Source of the DNA: Pontibacter lucknowensis
Lineage (GTDB): Bacteria > Bacteroidota > Bacteroidia > Cytophagales > Hymenobacteraceae
Length of the DNA stretch: 64,000 bases
Direction: 5' to 3'
Assembly (NCBI RefSeq): GCF_900156415.1
Contig: NZ_FTNM01000004.1
Location: 62,001-126,000 of the forward strand
The notes under the pieces: generated by a model
What the model was told of the DNA's origin: nothing
What the model saw: only the letters and a program-made list of their open reading frames with translations
Databases searched by the model: none
Shown here: positions 7,520-17,070 of the stretch, piece after piece
Layout of the letters: each line of letters begins with the position of its first letter
How positions within the stretch are numbered: position 1 is the first letter of the stretch
Program-made: the position numbers and the translations under genes

Positions 7520-10039
7520 CTACATGCGAGACACCTTGCTAGCACCGCCAACATCGGTCACCACATTGCCTGGGTTGCCTTTGTAGCGTATTTTGCTGGC
7601 ACCTGCAGCGTCGGCTCGCAGTGTATTCGTGGCGTGCACATCGGCAGAGCATGCGCCTGCAGCTTCAATTTCCACCGTGTTGGCAACCAGTCTGGAGGCG
7701 TCCATTTTGCTGGCTCCTGCAATATCCATATCTACATAGTCGGCACGACCCGTAAAAGTGCTCTTGGAGGCGCCTGCAATATCGGCTGTTAGTCGGTTTA
7801 CGTTCACATCCACAAAAGCCTGCGTAGCACCCATCAGCGCGAGGTTGAGGTTGTTCGTCTTGATGTGCCCGATGTCTGCTTTGATGGCACCGCTCAGGTC
7901 GAGGCTGCGCAGCTCAGGCACGGTAATCTGAATCAATACCGTTTTCTGACGATCGAAGAGCTTGATGGTGCGGTCTTCGTGCTCAATCACCAGTTCGTTG
8001 CCGTCTTTTCTGATTTCCATCTTCTTCAGGTCATCGGCATCGCCGCTGGCTGTCACGCTGTACGTGCTGCCTTGTGTAATCTGTACGTGGTAGGCACCGT
8101 TCACGGTAATCGCGTCGAAATCGCTGAAATCATACGTCTGCTTATTCGAGCTATACTCTGACTCGTTCATCAGCACACTTCCTCCGGCGCCCATGGTGGC
8201 TGCCGCATTGTAGGTGAAATCGCTATCGGCTACGTCGAGCGTATCGGAGGCGCAAGTGATGCAGCTAAGGAGGTTGCCCTTTACCTGCCACAGGTTGCGC
8301 AGGGTCTTTTCACGGCTATACTCTTCCTCAAATGCACTGCTTGGCACCATGCGCAGGAAGTTGTTGGTCAGGCGTAGTTGCTTGTCCTGCGGTATAAGCA
8401 AGGTCACATCCATGCGCTGGCTACGGTAAGCTGCTCCGGATGCAAACTCGAAGCTGTCGTCGAAACGGAGTGTAGAGTCAGTTTGCACCACGCGGTAGGT
8501 TACCATGCGGGCGTTTTCCTGTGCCTCAGCCTCGGTTTTGCCTTTAGCCTGCAGGCGTTGCTGTACGTCTACACTGGAGCCATTGTGCCCCTGTACATCA
8601 AAATAGATGCGGTTTTCATACGACGAGTTCGTGTTGTACCCGTCCAGCGTAATGGTAGGGTATGGCCCCACCGGGAAGGACTGAGTCGTAACCACTTCGC
8701 CTGAACGGCGGAAGTTTTCAGCATGCGCCGCGATGAAGGCGATCATGGTAAACAAGCTAATCAACCAGATGCCGAACAGGGACCAACCTACCAATGGACG
8801 CATAAAGAAGCGCTTCGCCAAAAGACCAATTGCCAATAGAATTAGAAATAGTATTGGGATAAGACCTACAAAAAAACCAGCCACCAGTCCGAGCCGGGGA
8901 AAGCCCTCCAGAAAGATGGAGGCCGGAAAATCACCCATCATGAATGCGCTGTGTTCATCTACTATGCCCAAAGACACAAACAGGGAAGTGAAAAGAGCCA
9001 CAGTAAGGCCTAGGGAAATGAACAACAACGTAATACCGGCAGCCACTCTGATCAGTGTGATAAGTACCGCAAGTATAGGGCCTAATGCTCTGCCCAGCCA
9101 GTTGATCACCTGGGAGATGATGCGAAAAGGCAGGAGCAATACCTTAGCAGCAGTGCTTTCCTCCCCGTCGTGATCCTTCATGTTCAGGTTCTCTTTCAGG
9201 GTGTGCTCAATACTGGCCAGCGTAACCGGGTTTCCCTGCATTTGCATACGTTCGGTCAGGCTGGCCGCCTCCGGGACCGCTACCCAGAGGATGATGTAAG
9301 CCAGTATACCAAAGCCACCCGCAAAAATCAGGGCCAGGAACAGGATGCGAATAACTGCAACATCCACCCCGAAATACTTAGCGATACCGCTCGCTACCCC
9401 CGCCAGTTTTTTGTCATCAGGGTCGCGGAACAGTTTTTTCACTGTGATCTCAGGCAGGGAGTAGTTCACAGGCAGCGCGATCCAGAGGATAATGTACAGG
9501 ATCAGTCCAAAAGAACCCGAGATGCCGTCTGTGATAGGCGTGCCGATTACCAGGAACACGAAGATCAGGCGAATCCACACTGGGTCTACATTCAGGTAAT
9601 TGGCTATACCTGATGACACACCGCTGATCACTTTGCGGCTTGCATCGCGGTACAGGCGCTTCGGACGGGCAGTTGCAGCAGCGGCTGCGGCTCCGCCAGC
9701 CTCGGCGTACTCTGGCTCAGGAGCACCGGCTCTGTATGCTTGTTTGGCATGCGGCATTTCCTCTTCCATTGGCTCCAGTATCTCGAAGTCGGTCACATCG
9801 CCCATTTGAGCAATCAGAGATTGTACATCCTCTATCGTGATGACCTGTTTGCCAGGAGAAAGGCGCGTCGAGAAAATCTCCGCTATGCGAGCCTCGATAT
9901 CAGCCACGATTTCCTCATGCCCTTCGTAGCTCGAAAAGTAGTGGCGAATAGAAGCAAGATAGCGACTAAGTTGCTCATACCCATCCTCCTCAATGTGGAA
10001 GATAATGCCTTGCAGGTTGACGTTTATATTCTTTTTCAT
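7520..10039 (-). CDS. PspC-domain envelope protein with C-terminal GIN (DUF2807) beta-helix domain
   Basis: An 839-residue membrane protein. Residues 1-90 are a soluble N-terminal region (NINVNLQGIIFHIEEDGYEQL). Two PspC domains follow at about 126-192 (KRLYRDASRKVISGVSSGIA) and 200-258 (KKLFRDPDDKKLAGVASGIA), each with a transmembrane helix. Several more helices lie between about 350 and 500. The last ~150 residues (SDFDAITVNGAYHVQITQGS...) are a putative auto-transporter adhesin head/GIN-type beta helix rich in GASK repeats. PspC proteins sense envelope stress in proteobacteria; here the role is inferred. The ATG at 10039 overlaps the padR stop by 4 bp (ATGA), which fixes the start against a longer open frame. 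Confidence 0.88.
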   Translation of the reverse strand: MKKNINVNLQGIIFHIEEDGYEQLSRYLASIRHYFSSYEGHEEIVADIEARIAEIFSTRLSPGKQVITIEDVQSLIAQMGDVTDFEILEPMEEEMPHAKQAYRAGAPEPEYAEAGGAAAAAATARPKRLYRDASRKVISGVSSGIANYLNVDPVWIRLIFVFLVIGTPITDGISGSFGLILYIILWIALPVNYSLPEITVKKLFRDPDDKKLAGVASGIAKYFGVDVAVIRILFLALIFAGGFGILAYIILWVAVPEAASLTERMQMQGNPVTLASIEHTLKENLNMKDHDGEESTAAKVLLLPFRIISQVINWLGRALGPILAVLITLIRVAAGITLLFISLGLTVALFTSLFVSLGIVDEHSAFMMGDFPASIFLEGFPRLGLVAGFFVGLIPILFLILLAIGLLAKRFFMRPLVGWSLFGIWLISLFTMIAFIAAHAENFRRSGEVVTTQSFPVGPYPTITLDGYNTNSSYENRIYFDVQGHNGSSVDVQQRLQAKGKTEAEAQENARMVTYRVVQTDSTLRFDDSFEFASGAAYRSQRMDVTLLIPQDKQLRLTNNFLRMVPSSAFEEEYSREKTLRNLWQVKGNLLSCITCASDTLDVADSDFTYNAAATMGAGGSVLMNESEYSSNKQTYDFSDFDAITVNGAYHVQITQGSTYSVTASGDADDLKKMEIRKDGNELVIEHEDRTIKLFDRQKTVLIQITVPELRSLDLSGAIKADIGHIKTNNLNLALMGATQAFVDVNVNRLTADIAGASKSTFTGRADYVDMDIAGASKMDASRLVANTVEIEAAGACSADVHATNTLRADAAGASKIRYKGNPGNVVTDVGGASKVSRM

Positions 10040-10380
10040 GATTGCTGCGCTTTCTTGTTGTGGATGATGAATTCGGTGGAAGCTACCAGTTCGCCCCATG
10101 TTTCCCGGAGTTGATCCAGAAAAGTGCGTCCGGTCTCGGTAAGCGTGTAGTACTTGCGGGGTGGTCCAGAGGTAGATTCGACCCAACTATAGTCGAGAAG
10201 CCCCGCGTTCTTGAGACGAGTAAGGAGAGGATAAAGAGTTCCCTCCACTACTATCATCTTGGCAGCTGTCAGCTCCTCCAACATATCGGACGCATATACC
10301 TCACCACGAGAGATAATCTCCAGTATGCAGAACTCCAGAATTCCCTTCCGCATCTGCACTTGTGTGTTTTCTACTTTCAT
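10036..10380 (-). CDS. PadR-family transcriptional regulator
   Basis: A 114-residue winged-helix repressor. It has the PadR N-terminal pattern (MRKGILEFCILEIISRGEVYASDMLEEL), the recognition segment VVEGTLYPLLTRLKNAGLL, and the wing STSGPPRKYYTLTETGRTFLDQL. It is translationally coupled to the pspC gene by an ATGA overlap, the common Bacteroidota pairing, so it probably represses that operon and itself. The ATG at 10380 is chosen because it matches the family N-terminus; an upstream in-frame start would lie inside the promoter. Paired AAGGTACT repeats over the promoter are a plausible operator. Confidence 0.9.
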   Translation of the reverse strand: MKVENTQVQMRKGILEFCILEIISRGEVYASDMLEELTAAKMIVVEGTLYPLLTRLKNAGLLDYSWVESTSGPPRKYYTLTETGRTFLDQLRETWGELVASTEFIIHNKKAQQS

Positions 10381-10403
10381 GATGATTCCGTTTAATGTTG
10401 AAG

Positions 10404-10448
10404 CAAAGTTATTAAAAGGTACTATGTAAAACAAGGTACTGTTTAAAA
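10404..10448 (-). promoter_or_regulatory. padR-pspC promoter with overlapping direct-repeat operator
   Basis: On the minus strand TAACTTTG (10411-10404) is a consensus -7 box and CTTG (10435-10432) a partial -33 box, 20 bp apart. Between and over them lie two direct repeats with a 17-bp period, AAGGTACTATGTAAAA (10416) and AAGGTACTGTTTAAAA (10433). Bound PadR there would block RNA polymerase. Confidence 0.6.
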
Positions 10449-10661
10449 ATAATTACGAAAGTTTTTTCAAAGGGTTTAAGCGGCCGCTAATTGTGGATAA
10501 AAATGATTATTTTTGAATGCGAAAAAATGTCGTTTAAAGTCAACTTATTCGCTTTTCATGGTGTTAGGAGGCAAAACTGCTTCCATTGATCGGGTAATAA
10601 ACGAAGCCTGAATTTTTTTAATAGTTCTTAAAAGCCCATTTGAGATTGTATTCCTGTGCCT

Positions 10662-11756
10662 ATGACCAGATTTACCCTTTCGGTTCTATTACTAGTGCTA
10701 TGTTTTGTGAGCGATGTTGCCCAGGCGCAGGTAGCCACTCCAAAGTATAGTAATGAATTTTTAAATATCGGGGTGGGGGCTCGGGCCCTTAGTATGGGTA
10801 ATGTGCAGGTCGCAGTTGCCGATGATGCCACAGCCGGATTTTGGAATCCGGCGGGTTTGCTGCAACTGCGCAATAAGTACAACATCGCCCTGATGCACTC
10901 AGAACTGTTCGCAGGCATCGCCAAGAATGACTTCGGCAGCTTTGCCATGCCCATCGACTCGAGTAGTGCCCTTGCTGTTTCGGTTATCCGCCTCGGCGTA
11001 GACGATATTGTGGACACCCGTCGCCTTCAAAACGAGTACGGCTACATCCAATACGACAGCATTCGCTTTTTTTCGGTGGCGGACTATGCCATGCTGTTAT
11101 CCTATGCTCGTAAAAGTAACTTGATACAAGGCCTAACACTGGGAGTAAACGCGAAGATTATCTACCGAAATGTGGGGGAGTTTGCCAATGCCTGGGGCTT
11201 CGGTTTTGATGCGGGCGCCCAGTTACGCCGTGGTACATGGCAATTTGGTGTGATGGCCAAAGACGTAACCACTACCTTCACGGCCTGGACCCACAATGTA
11301 GAGGCGCTGGAAGCCACCTATCAGCAGACAGGTAACGACCTGCCTGAGAGTACAGCCGAACTTACGTTGCCCCGCTTAGTTCTGGGAGTTGCCAAGAACT
11401 TCACTTTCTCTGATAAGTTTACAGGTTTACTGGCCTCTGACATTGACTTCACTTTTGACGGAAAGCGTAACGTGCTGCTCAAGTCTGATTTTGCCTCCGT
11501 GGATCCGCATGTGGGCATGGAACTCGCCTATGCCAATACAGTATTCGTGCGTGGAGGCATCAACAACTACCAGCAGTTCCGCAATTTCAATGGAAGCATG
11601 TCCTCTAAGGTGCAGCCAAACTTCGGTGTGGGCTTTGAGAACAACGGTTTGAACATAGACTTGGCTCTATCACGCGTGAGCGGTAACGATGGAAACACGG
11701 CCAATGCAAACGGACTTTACTCCATCATCATCTCTTTAGGTTATTCTTTCAATTAA
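10662..11756 (+). CDS. PorV/PorQ-family outer membrane protein
   Basis: A 364-residue outer-membrane beta-barrel of the PorV/PorQ (FadL-like) family. It has a signal peptide (TRFTLSVLLLVLCFVSDVAQA) and then the family signature FLNIGVGARALSMGNVQVAVADDATAGFWNPAGL. The remainder alternates beta strands and ends in an aromatic strand (SIIISLGYSFN). In type IX secretion PorV carries cargo to the PorU sortase and PorQ contributes to the attachment complex. The PorU2-type gene 28 bp downstream argues for a joint role here. It may be a second-system paralogue rather than the main PorV. ATG 10662 is preferred over an in-frame GTG six bases earlier. Confidence 0.87.
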   Translation: MTRFTLSVLLLVLCFVSDVAQAQVATPKYSNEFLNIGVGARALSMGNVQVAVADDATAGFWNPAGLLQLRNKYNIALMHSELFAGIAKNDFGSFAMPIDSSSALAVSVIRLGVDDIVDTRRLQNEYGYIQYDSIRFFSVADYAMLLSYARKSNLIQGLTLGVNAKIIYRNVGEFANAWGFGFDAGAQLRRGTWQFGVMAKDVTTTFTAWTHNVEALEATYQQTGNDLPESTAELTLPRLVLGVAKNFTFSDKFTGLLASDIDFTFDGKRNVLLKSDFASVDPHVGMELAYANTVFVRGGINNYQQFRNFNGSMSSKVQPNFGVGFENNGLNIDLALSRVSGNDGNTANANGLYSIIISLGYSFN

Positions 11757-11784
11757 AAATATACGGTTTCAAGTATTACAGCCG

Positions 11785-14700
11785 ATGAATATAAGTAGAC
11801 TCATAAAGCAGTTTTTGTTTGTATGCACCTTCGTAGTAGGCCTGCAGTCTGTAGCCCTTGCCCAGTCACCGACACCTTACGGCAACGAGTGGATCGACTA
11901 TAACAAAACCTACTACAAACTCAAGGTCGTTAACACAGGCCTACATCGCTTAAGCTATGGCTTTCTGGACAGCCTGGGGCTGGCTGGCACCAACCCGCAG
12001 CACTTCCAGCTTTTCCGAAGAGGCAAGGAAGTTGCTATCTATGTAGCCGGCGAGGCTGACGGCAGATTAGATAGAGAAGACTTTGTGGAGTTTTATGGCG
12101 AACGTAACGACGGCCGTTTAGATCAGGACCTATATAAAAACCCAGCACATCAGCCGCATCAGTTGTACAGTTTGTATACTGATACAGCTGCCTATTTCTT
12201 AACAGTTAATCCTGCTGGTGGAAAGCGCATGCAGCAAGTGAACCCCTCACCGGCAGGGAAGACACCTGAGCCGTATGTGTTGAGGAAGGTGACGCAGTAC
12301 TTTGTGGATAGATATTATGATGGTATCACATATCATACAGTTGTCAAAGCTCAGCAGGCTTGGATGGATCAAGGGGAAGGTTTTTCTGCAACAGGTAGTG
12401 CCAGTGCAAAGAGCTATAACCTTACTTCTGTAACTAACTTAGTTATGACAGGACCAAAACCAGTTATTCAGTTTAACTTAATAGGGATTAATGGGGGGAC
12501 TCAAACGGGATTAATAAATGTTGTGCCGTCTTCAGGGGGAGCAAGGCAAATATCATCCTTTATGTTTGGAGCATATGGATATCAACATGTAAATGGTCAA
12601 ATTGAGTTTACCGATATTTTACCTGATGGAAGGGTTACTTTTCAAGTTGTCCCAAACACAGTGCAAAAAAGTAATGTTAGTATGTCGAATATGCGGCTAA
12701 CTTTTCCGCAAAGACCAATACTAACAACGAACTCTATTATATTCTTTACAGATTCTACTCGTTCTGAAAATCCCTACTTTGAGGTTGGAGCAGCTCCGGT
12801 AGAATCTTTTGCTTATGATGTGTCAGATCCTCATAATCCTGTCAGAATAGAGGGTAATATGAGTGGCAATGGTAAAGGATTCGTAGTTCCAACAAACCTA
12901 AAGAACTCCCATAGGGTACTAGTTGCTAATTCAGCAAAAGCATTCAAGCCGACTGGTAAGGTGGAGTCACTACGTTTTCGTGAGGTATCTCCTGCAAATC
13001 ATGACTATATAATTATCACGAATAAACGGCTTATGAAAGTAGCCGCAGGTACTCAAAGACCTGCACCGCTTGAGTATGCCTCCTATCGGGCTTCTTCAGC
13101 TGGCGGAGGTTATGATACTTTGCTAGTTAATATGGACCAGATTGTGAATCAGTTTCATTACGGTGAATTCTCATCCAATGCTATTCGGAAGTTTATGTCT
13201 TATATGTTAACTTCTAATAGGCCAAAACACTTATTTATTATTGGAAAGGGCATGAAGTATGCGCATCCTGATTACAGATCTATAAAAGATGCTTATTGGA
13301 CAGGTACTCATAACAGGTATAGTTTCTATCATATCAATGGGAGACATCCAAAAGTACATGAAATGGATCTGGTTCCCACTGGAATGCTACCAGCTTCAGA
13401 TGTATTTTTTACTTTCGATTTTAGGAATAACAGTTATGAGCCACGTGTGCCGACAGGCCGATTACCTGCTACATCGGCAGAAAATGTTATTGCTTATTTA
13501 AACAAAGTCAAGGAGCATGAAGCATTACCAGAAGGACTAGCTTGGAGAAAGAACATACTTCAACTTGGAGGTGGTGACAGGGATGAAGTGCATATTTATA
13601 AGGATTTCTTGTCTGCCTATAAACCTATTGCAGAAGGGCTATTCTTTGGAGGTAATGTAATAGAAAAGTACAGAAGTGATATGAGCACTCCGTCCAACTA
13701 TGTAAATGTGTCAGCAGAGGTTAACTCAGGAGTATCTCTTATTACATTTTTTGGGCACAGTTCAGTAGAAGTATCAGATCTAGAAATAGGGTTTGCATCA
13801 GAAAACCTGAATGGGTACCGTAATAAAGGGAAGTATCCTGTCATCCTAATGAACGGATGTTACAGTGGAGATGCTTTCATTTACAACAGGGTTTCCTTTG
13901 GCGAAGATTGGTTATTAACACCAGATAGAGGGGCCATTTCCTTTATGGCTGAATCTTATATTGGCGGTAATAAGCCCTTAGATGCATTCACAACACGTTT
14001 CTATAGGACCACATTTCAAGACAATACATTCTATGGTCGTACCATAGGGGAGATACATAAGGAAACTATTAGTAAAATGTATAAGGAGTATAGAGTTGGA
14101 GATATTGATGTTAATATCGCCACAATGACTCAAATGGTTCTTCAAGGAGATCCAGCCGTAAAGATATACGCTCCTGATAAGCCAGATTATGCATTTGAAG
14201 ATAATAATGCTTCTATCAGTGATGGTTCGGGAGGAAATGCAATAGCTGCATCAAATCAATTTGTATTTAAAATTAATACAATCAATTTGGGGAAAGCATT
14301 ACCTGATTCTATTAGCGTAGGTATAAAGCGAATCTTGCCTGATGGAAAAGAGTTGCCCATAGTACCTGTTAGAATTAAACCAATTTATTTTAAGGAGCAA
14401 ATTAATCTTGAGATACCTAATACCGATACTACAGGGGCAGGTATGAACAGGTTTGAAATTGTACTTGATAATACTAAACAAGTTGAGGAGCTTAACGAGA
14501 GTAATAATACACTTCAGTTTAGTGCTTTCTTACCTAAGTCGGGGCTTTCAATTTTAGCTCCTATGAATTTTGCCATTGTGAACAGCACGAATGTGAATTT
14601 AGTTGTTCAATCAACGCAATTGAGCTCAGAACCCAAGGGAGTACACTTTGAATTAGACACAACAAGTAGCTTCAATTCATCAATTAAAAAAACTTATCAA

Positions 14701-16863
14701 GCTTCTCCGGGTGCTGTGCCTTCCTGGAATGTTACGATTCCAGTGCAAAACTTTGATACAGATAGTACTGTTTTCTTCTGGCGTGCTCGGTTTGATAGCT
14801 TTGTTCCCGGAGAAGATACTCTTTGGGTAAAGAGTTCTTTTCGATACATTAAAAATTCTGAAGGTGGTTGGTCGCAAAGTCATGTTGATCAGTTACTTAA
14901 TTCAGAAGTTCAGAACACCATTATTGTTGAAAATAAGAAGTGGGATTTCAGCCCTTTAGCAAGGAATATTCAAATAAGGACTGTTGGTGGAGATGGTAAC
15001 TTTAACATGCCTGCCCATGGTGTTTATATCGATGGGATTTCACAAATGGATAATGCATGTGGAGGTTTTAAAAGTTCTAAAGCACCTCGGATGTACTTCT
15101 TCGTTTTAGATAACCATACGTTAAATAACATAGTAGTCCCAGGATTTAGTCCATGTAGGTATATGGATAATTTGTATCAATTCGGTGATTTAAATAATGC
15201 TACAGTTAGGGCTAATATGCAGCGTTTCATAGAGGCGATTCCAACGAATAGTTATGTGGTGGTGGTAAGTGTACATCAAGTACCATTTGAGCAGTTTTCA
15301 CCTGAGCTTAGGAATGCATTTAAAAGCATAGGAGCAAACCTCATTTCCAATGGTGAGATAAACAATGGATACCCATATGGACTTATAGGAAAAAAAGGAG
15401 TAGAGTCAGTGAATATAAAAGAAATCACAGCAGACTTAAGCAGTGAAATTTCGCCTAGATTGCAAGACATTGTATTAGAATCAATGATTTACTCTAAAAA
15501 CACTCAAGGTTCTATCACTTCCTCCATAATAGGTCCGGCACTGTCATGGGGGAGTCTGTACCACAATATTGAGCGGTATAAAGATGGAAATGATAGCTAT
15601 GCTTTGAATTTGTACGGCATTAGTCCTGACGGTAATAGGGAGCTGCTAAATAATAATGTGACTTCGAAAACTTTTGATTTAAGTAGTTTGAGTGCTGATC
15701 AGTATCCAAAGTTGCAGTTGCAGGCAATTCTGACTGATACAGAAGACCGGTCAGCACCTCAACTGAAGCAGTGGATGGTATACTATCAAGCCGCCCCTGA
15801 GGGAGTCATAAGGCCCGATCTAGTAGAAGTGAGTGAGGAAAAAGTGGTTCAACAAGCTAGTAGAGGCCGGATTGAGTTGCCAATGGCATTTCAAAATGTG
15901 ACGCCTTACGCCTTTCGAGATTCAATTACGGTGGAAACAACGCTAACTGGGCAAGGTATAGAACCTCGAGTTTCACGATTCAAAATTGAAGCGTTGGATG
16001 GTAACAAGACAGCTATATTTGACTATACCATGTCTACTTCAGACTTGGATGGTAACTATAAGCTGACTGTGTTTGTGAACCCAAATATGCAGCCTGAACA
16101 ACAGTACCAGAATAACATCTACGAGGTGAACTTTTCAGTAAAATCAAAGTTACACCCAATCATGGATGTGGCTTTTGATGGGGTTCATATAATGGATGGG
16201 GAATTGGTAGCCCCTAGTCCACTCATCAGCATAACGATGAGAGATGAGAATAAACACGTATATCTGGAAAGTGCTGATGCCATGCAGGTTACGCTTGTAG
16301 ATGAAATGAACAACCAGAAAGATATATCAATTGGTAATAACCCAGGCGAGGTACAGGTTTTCCCAGCAAGTGAGAAGAACGATTTCCGTTTTGAGTATAA
16401 ACCAAAACGACTGGAGAACGGCAGATACAAACTTGTTGTCAGAGGAAAAGATGTGACTGGCAAATCTTCTGGGCTTTCTCCTTATGAAATCAACTTTGAA
16501 GTTGAAAACGAGTCAAAAATCACCAATTTCTATCCATACCCGAATCCGTTCTCAACCAAGACCCAGTTCATCTTCACGTTGACAGGTGGTGTAATTCCAG
16601 ATCAGTTCAAAATACAGATCATGACTGTGACTGGTAAAGTGGTAAAGGAGATTATGCGGGAGGAAATCGGGCCGATTCGTATCGGAAATAACAAAACCGA
16701 GTACGCTTGGGATGGTACCGACATGTATGGCGACAAGCTGGCCAATGGCGTGTACCTGTATCGGGTGGTAATGCCTAAAGATACTGAGGAGATGAAGCAT
16801 ATCTGGAAAAAAGGAGATAAGGGCTTCGTGAATGGGTATGGTAAAATTTATATCCTGCGATAA
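11785..16863 (+). CDS. porU2: Putative type IX secretion system sortase PorU2 (C25-family peptidase)
   Basis: A 1692-residue surface protease, much longer than classical PorU. It has a signal peptide (RLIKQFLFVCTFVVGLQSVALAQ). A C25 (gingipain-like) catalytic domain spans roughly 400-790, with H658 in FFGHSSVEVSD and C692 in LMNGCYSGDAF. CARDB/Ig-like segments follow, and a FlgD-type C-terminal module (FYPYPNPFSTKTQFIF; AWDGTDMYGDKLANGVYLYRV) ends the protein. PorU enzymes cleave C-terminal sorting domains and attach cargo to the cell surface. It follows the PorV/PorQ-like gene by 28 bp. Its central part is visibly AT-richer than its ends (one hand-counted line near 14.2 kb is 32% GC, one near 11.95 kb is 60%), suggesting mosaic origin. 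Confidence 0.88.
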   Translation: MNISRLIKQFLFVCTFVVGLQSVALAQSPTPYGNEWIDYNKTYYKLKVVNTGLHRLSYGFLDSLGLAGTNPQHFQLFRRGKEVAIYVAGEADGRLDREDFVEFYGERNDGRLDQDLYKNPAHQPHQLYSLYTDTAAYFLTVNPAGGKRMQQVNPSPAGKTPEPYVLRKVTQYFVDRYYDGITYHTVVKAQQAWMDQGEGFSATGSASAKSYNLTSVTNLVMTGPKPVIQFNLIGINGGTQTGLINVVPSSGGARQISSFMFGAYGYQHVNGQIEFTDILPDGRVTFQVVPNTVQKSNVSMSNMRLTFPQRPILTTNSIIFFTDSTRSENPYFEVGAAPVESFAYDVSDPHNPVRIEGNMSGNGKGFVVPTNLKNSHRVLVANSAKAFKPTGKVESLRFREVSPANHDYIIITNKRLMKVAAGTQRPAPLEYASYRASSAGGGYDTLLVNMDQIVNQFHYGEFSSNAIRKFMSYMLTSNRPKHLFIIGKGMKYAHPDYRSIKDAYWTGTHNRYSFYHINGRHPKVHEMDLVPTGMLPASDVFFTFDFRNNSYEPRVPTGRLPATSAENVIAYLNKVKEHEALPEGLAWRKNILQLGGGDRDEVHIYKDFLSAYKPIAEGLFFGGNVIEKYRSDMSTPSNYVNVSAEVNSGVSLITFFGHSSVEVSDLEIGFASENLNGYRNKGKYPVILMNGCYSGDAFIYNRVSFGEDWLLTPDRGAISFMAESYIGGNKPLDAFTTRFYRTTFQDNTFYGRTIGEIHKETISKMYKEYRVGDIDVNIATMTQMVLQGDPAVKIYAPDKPDYAFEDNNASISDGSGGNAIAASNQFVFKINTINLGKALPDSISVGIKRILPDGKELPIVPVRIKPIYFKEQINLEIPNTDTTGAGMNRFEIVLDNTKQVEELNESNNTLQFSAFLPKSGLSILAPMNFAIVNSTNVNLVVQSTQLSSEPKGVHFELDTTSSFNSSIKKTYQASPGAVPSWNVTIPVQNFDTDSTVFFWRARFDSFVPGEDTLWVKSSFRYIKNSEGGWSQSHVDQLLNSEVQNTIIVENKKWDFSPLARNIQIRTVGGDGNFNMPAHGVYIDGISQMDNACGGFKSSKAPRMYFFVLDNHTLNNIVVPGFSPCRYMDNLYQFGDLNNATVRANMQRFIEAIPTNSYVVVVSVHQVPFEQFSPELRNAFKSIGANLISNGEINNGYPYGLIGKKGVESVNIKEITADLSSEISPRLQDIVLESMIYSKNTQGSITSSIIGPALSWGSLYHNIERYKDGNDSYALNLYGISPDGNRELLNNNVTSKTFDLSSLSADQYPKLQLQAILTDTEDRSAPQLKQWMVYYQAAPEGVIRPDLVEVSEEKVVQQASRGRIELPMAFQNVTPYAFRDSITVETTLTGQGIEPRVSRFKIEALDGNKTAIFDYTMSTSDLDGNYKLTVFVNPNMQPEQQYQNNIYEVNFSVKSKLHPIMDVAFDGVHIMDGELVAPSPLISITMRDENKHVYLESADAMQVTLVDEMNNQKDISIGNNPGEVQVFPASEKNDFRFEYKPKRLENGRYKLVVRGKDVTGKSSGLSPYEINFEVENESKITNFYPYPNPFSTKTQFIFTLTGGVIPDQFKIQIMTVTGKVVKEIMREEIGPIRIGNNKTEYAWDGTDMYGDKLANGVYLYRVVMPKDTEEMKHIWKKGDKGFVNGYGKIYILR

Positions 16864-16874
16864 GTAGAAACCCT

Positions 16875-16936
16875 AAGGTATAGCCGAAATAAAAAGGAGC
16901 GCCCAAAAGCGCTCCTTTTTATTTCGGCTATACCTT
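16875..16936. terminator. Perfect 28-bp-stem bidirectional terminator between porU2 and folA
   Basis: Positions 16875-16902 and 16909-16936 are perfect reverse complements around the loop CCAAAA. The core is GGAGCGC/GCGCTCC flanked by A5 and T5. The outer stem is AAGGTATAGCCGAAAT and its complement, so both arms carry the AGGTATAG element. The right arm merges into the 13-bp tandem array. Confidence 0.9.
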
Positions 16937-17070
16937 TCGGCTATACCTTTCGGCTATACCTTTCGGCTATACCTTTCGGCTATACCTTTCGGCTATACCT
17001 TTCGGCTATACCTTTCGGCTATACCTTTCGGCTATACCTTTCGGCTATACCTTTCGGCTATACCTTTCGG
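16922..17070. repeat. Tandem array of 11 identical 13-bp units
   Basis: The unit TTTCGGCTATACC is repeated eleven times without a mismatch from 16922 to 17064, followed by a partial TTTCGG to 17070. The reverse strand of the unit contains GGTATAG. The array starts inside the right arm of the porU2/folA terminator, and its last unit contains the folA stop codon. There are no spacers, so it is not a CRISPR. Perfect identity suggests recent expansion by slippage. Confidence 0.97.

Noticed and set aside
16922..17070. CRISPR-like repeat array
   Set aside because: Units are 13 bp, directly adjacent and identical with no spacers, and no cas genes are near.
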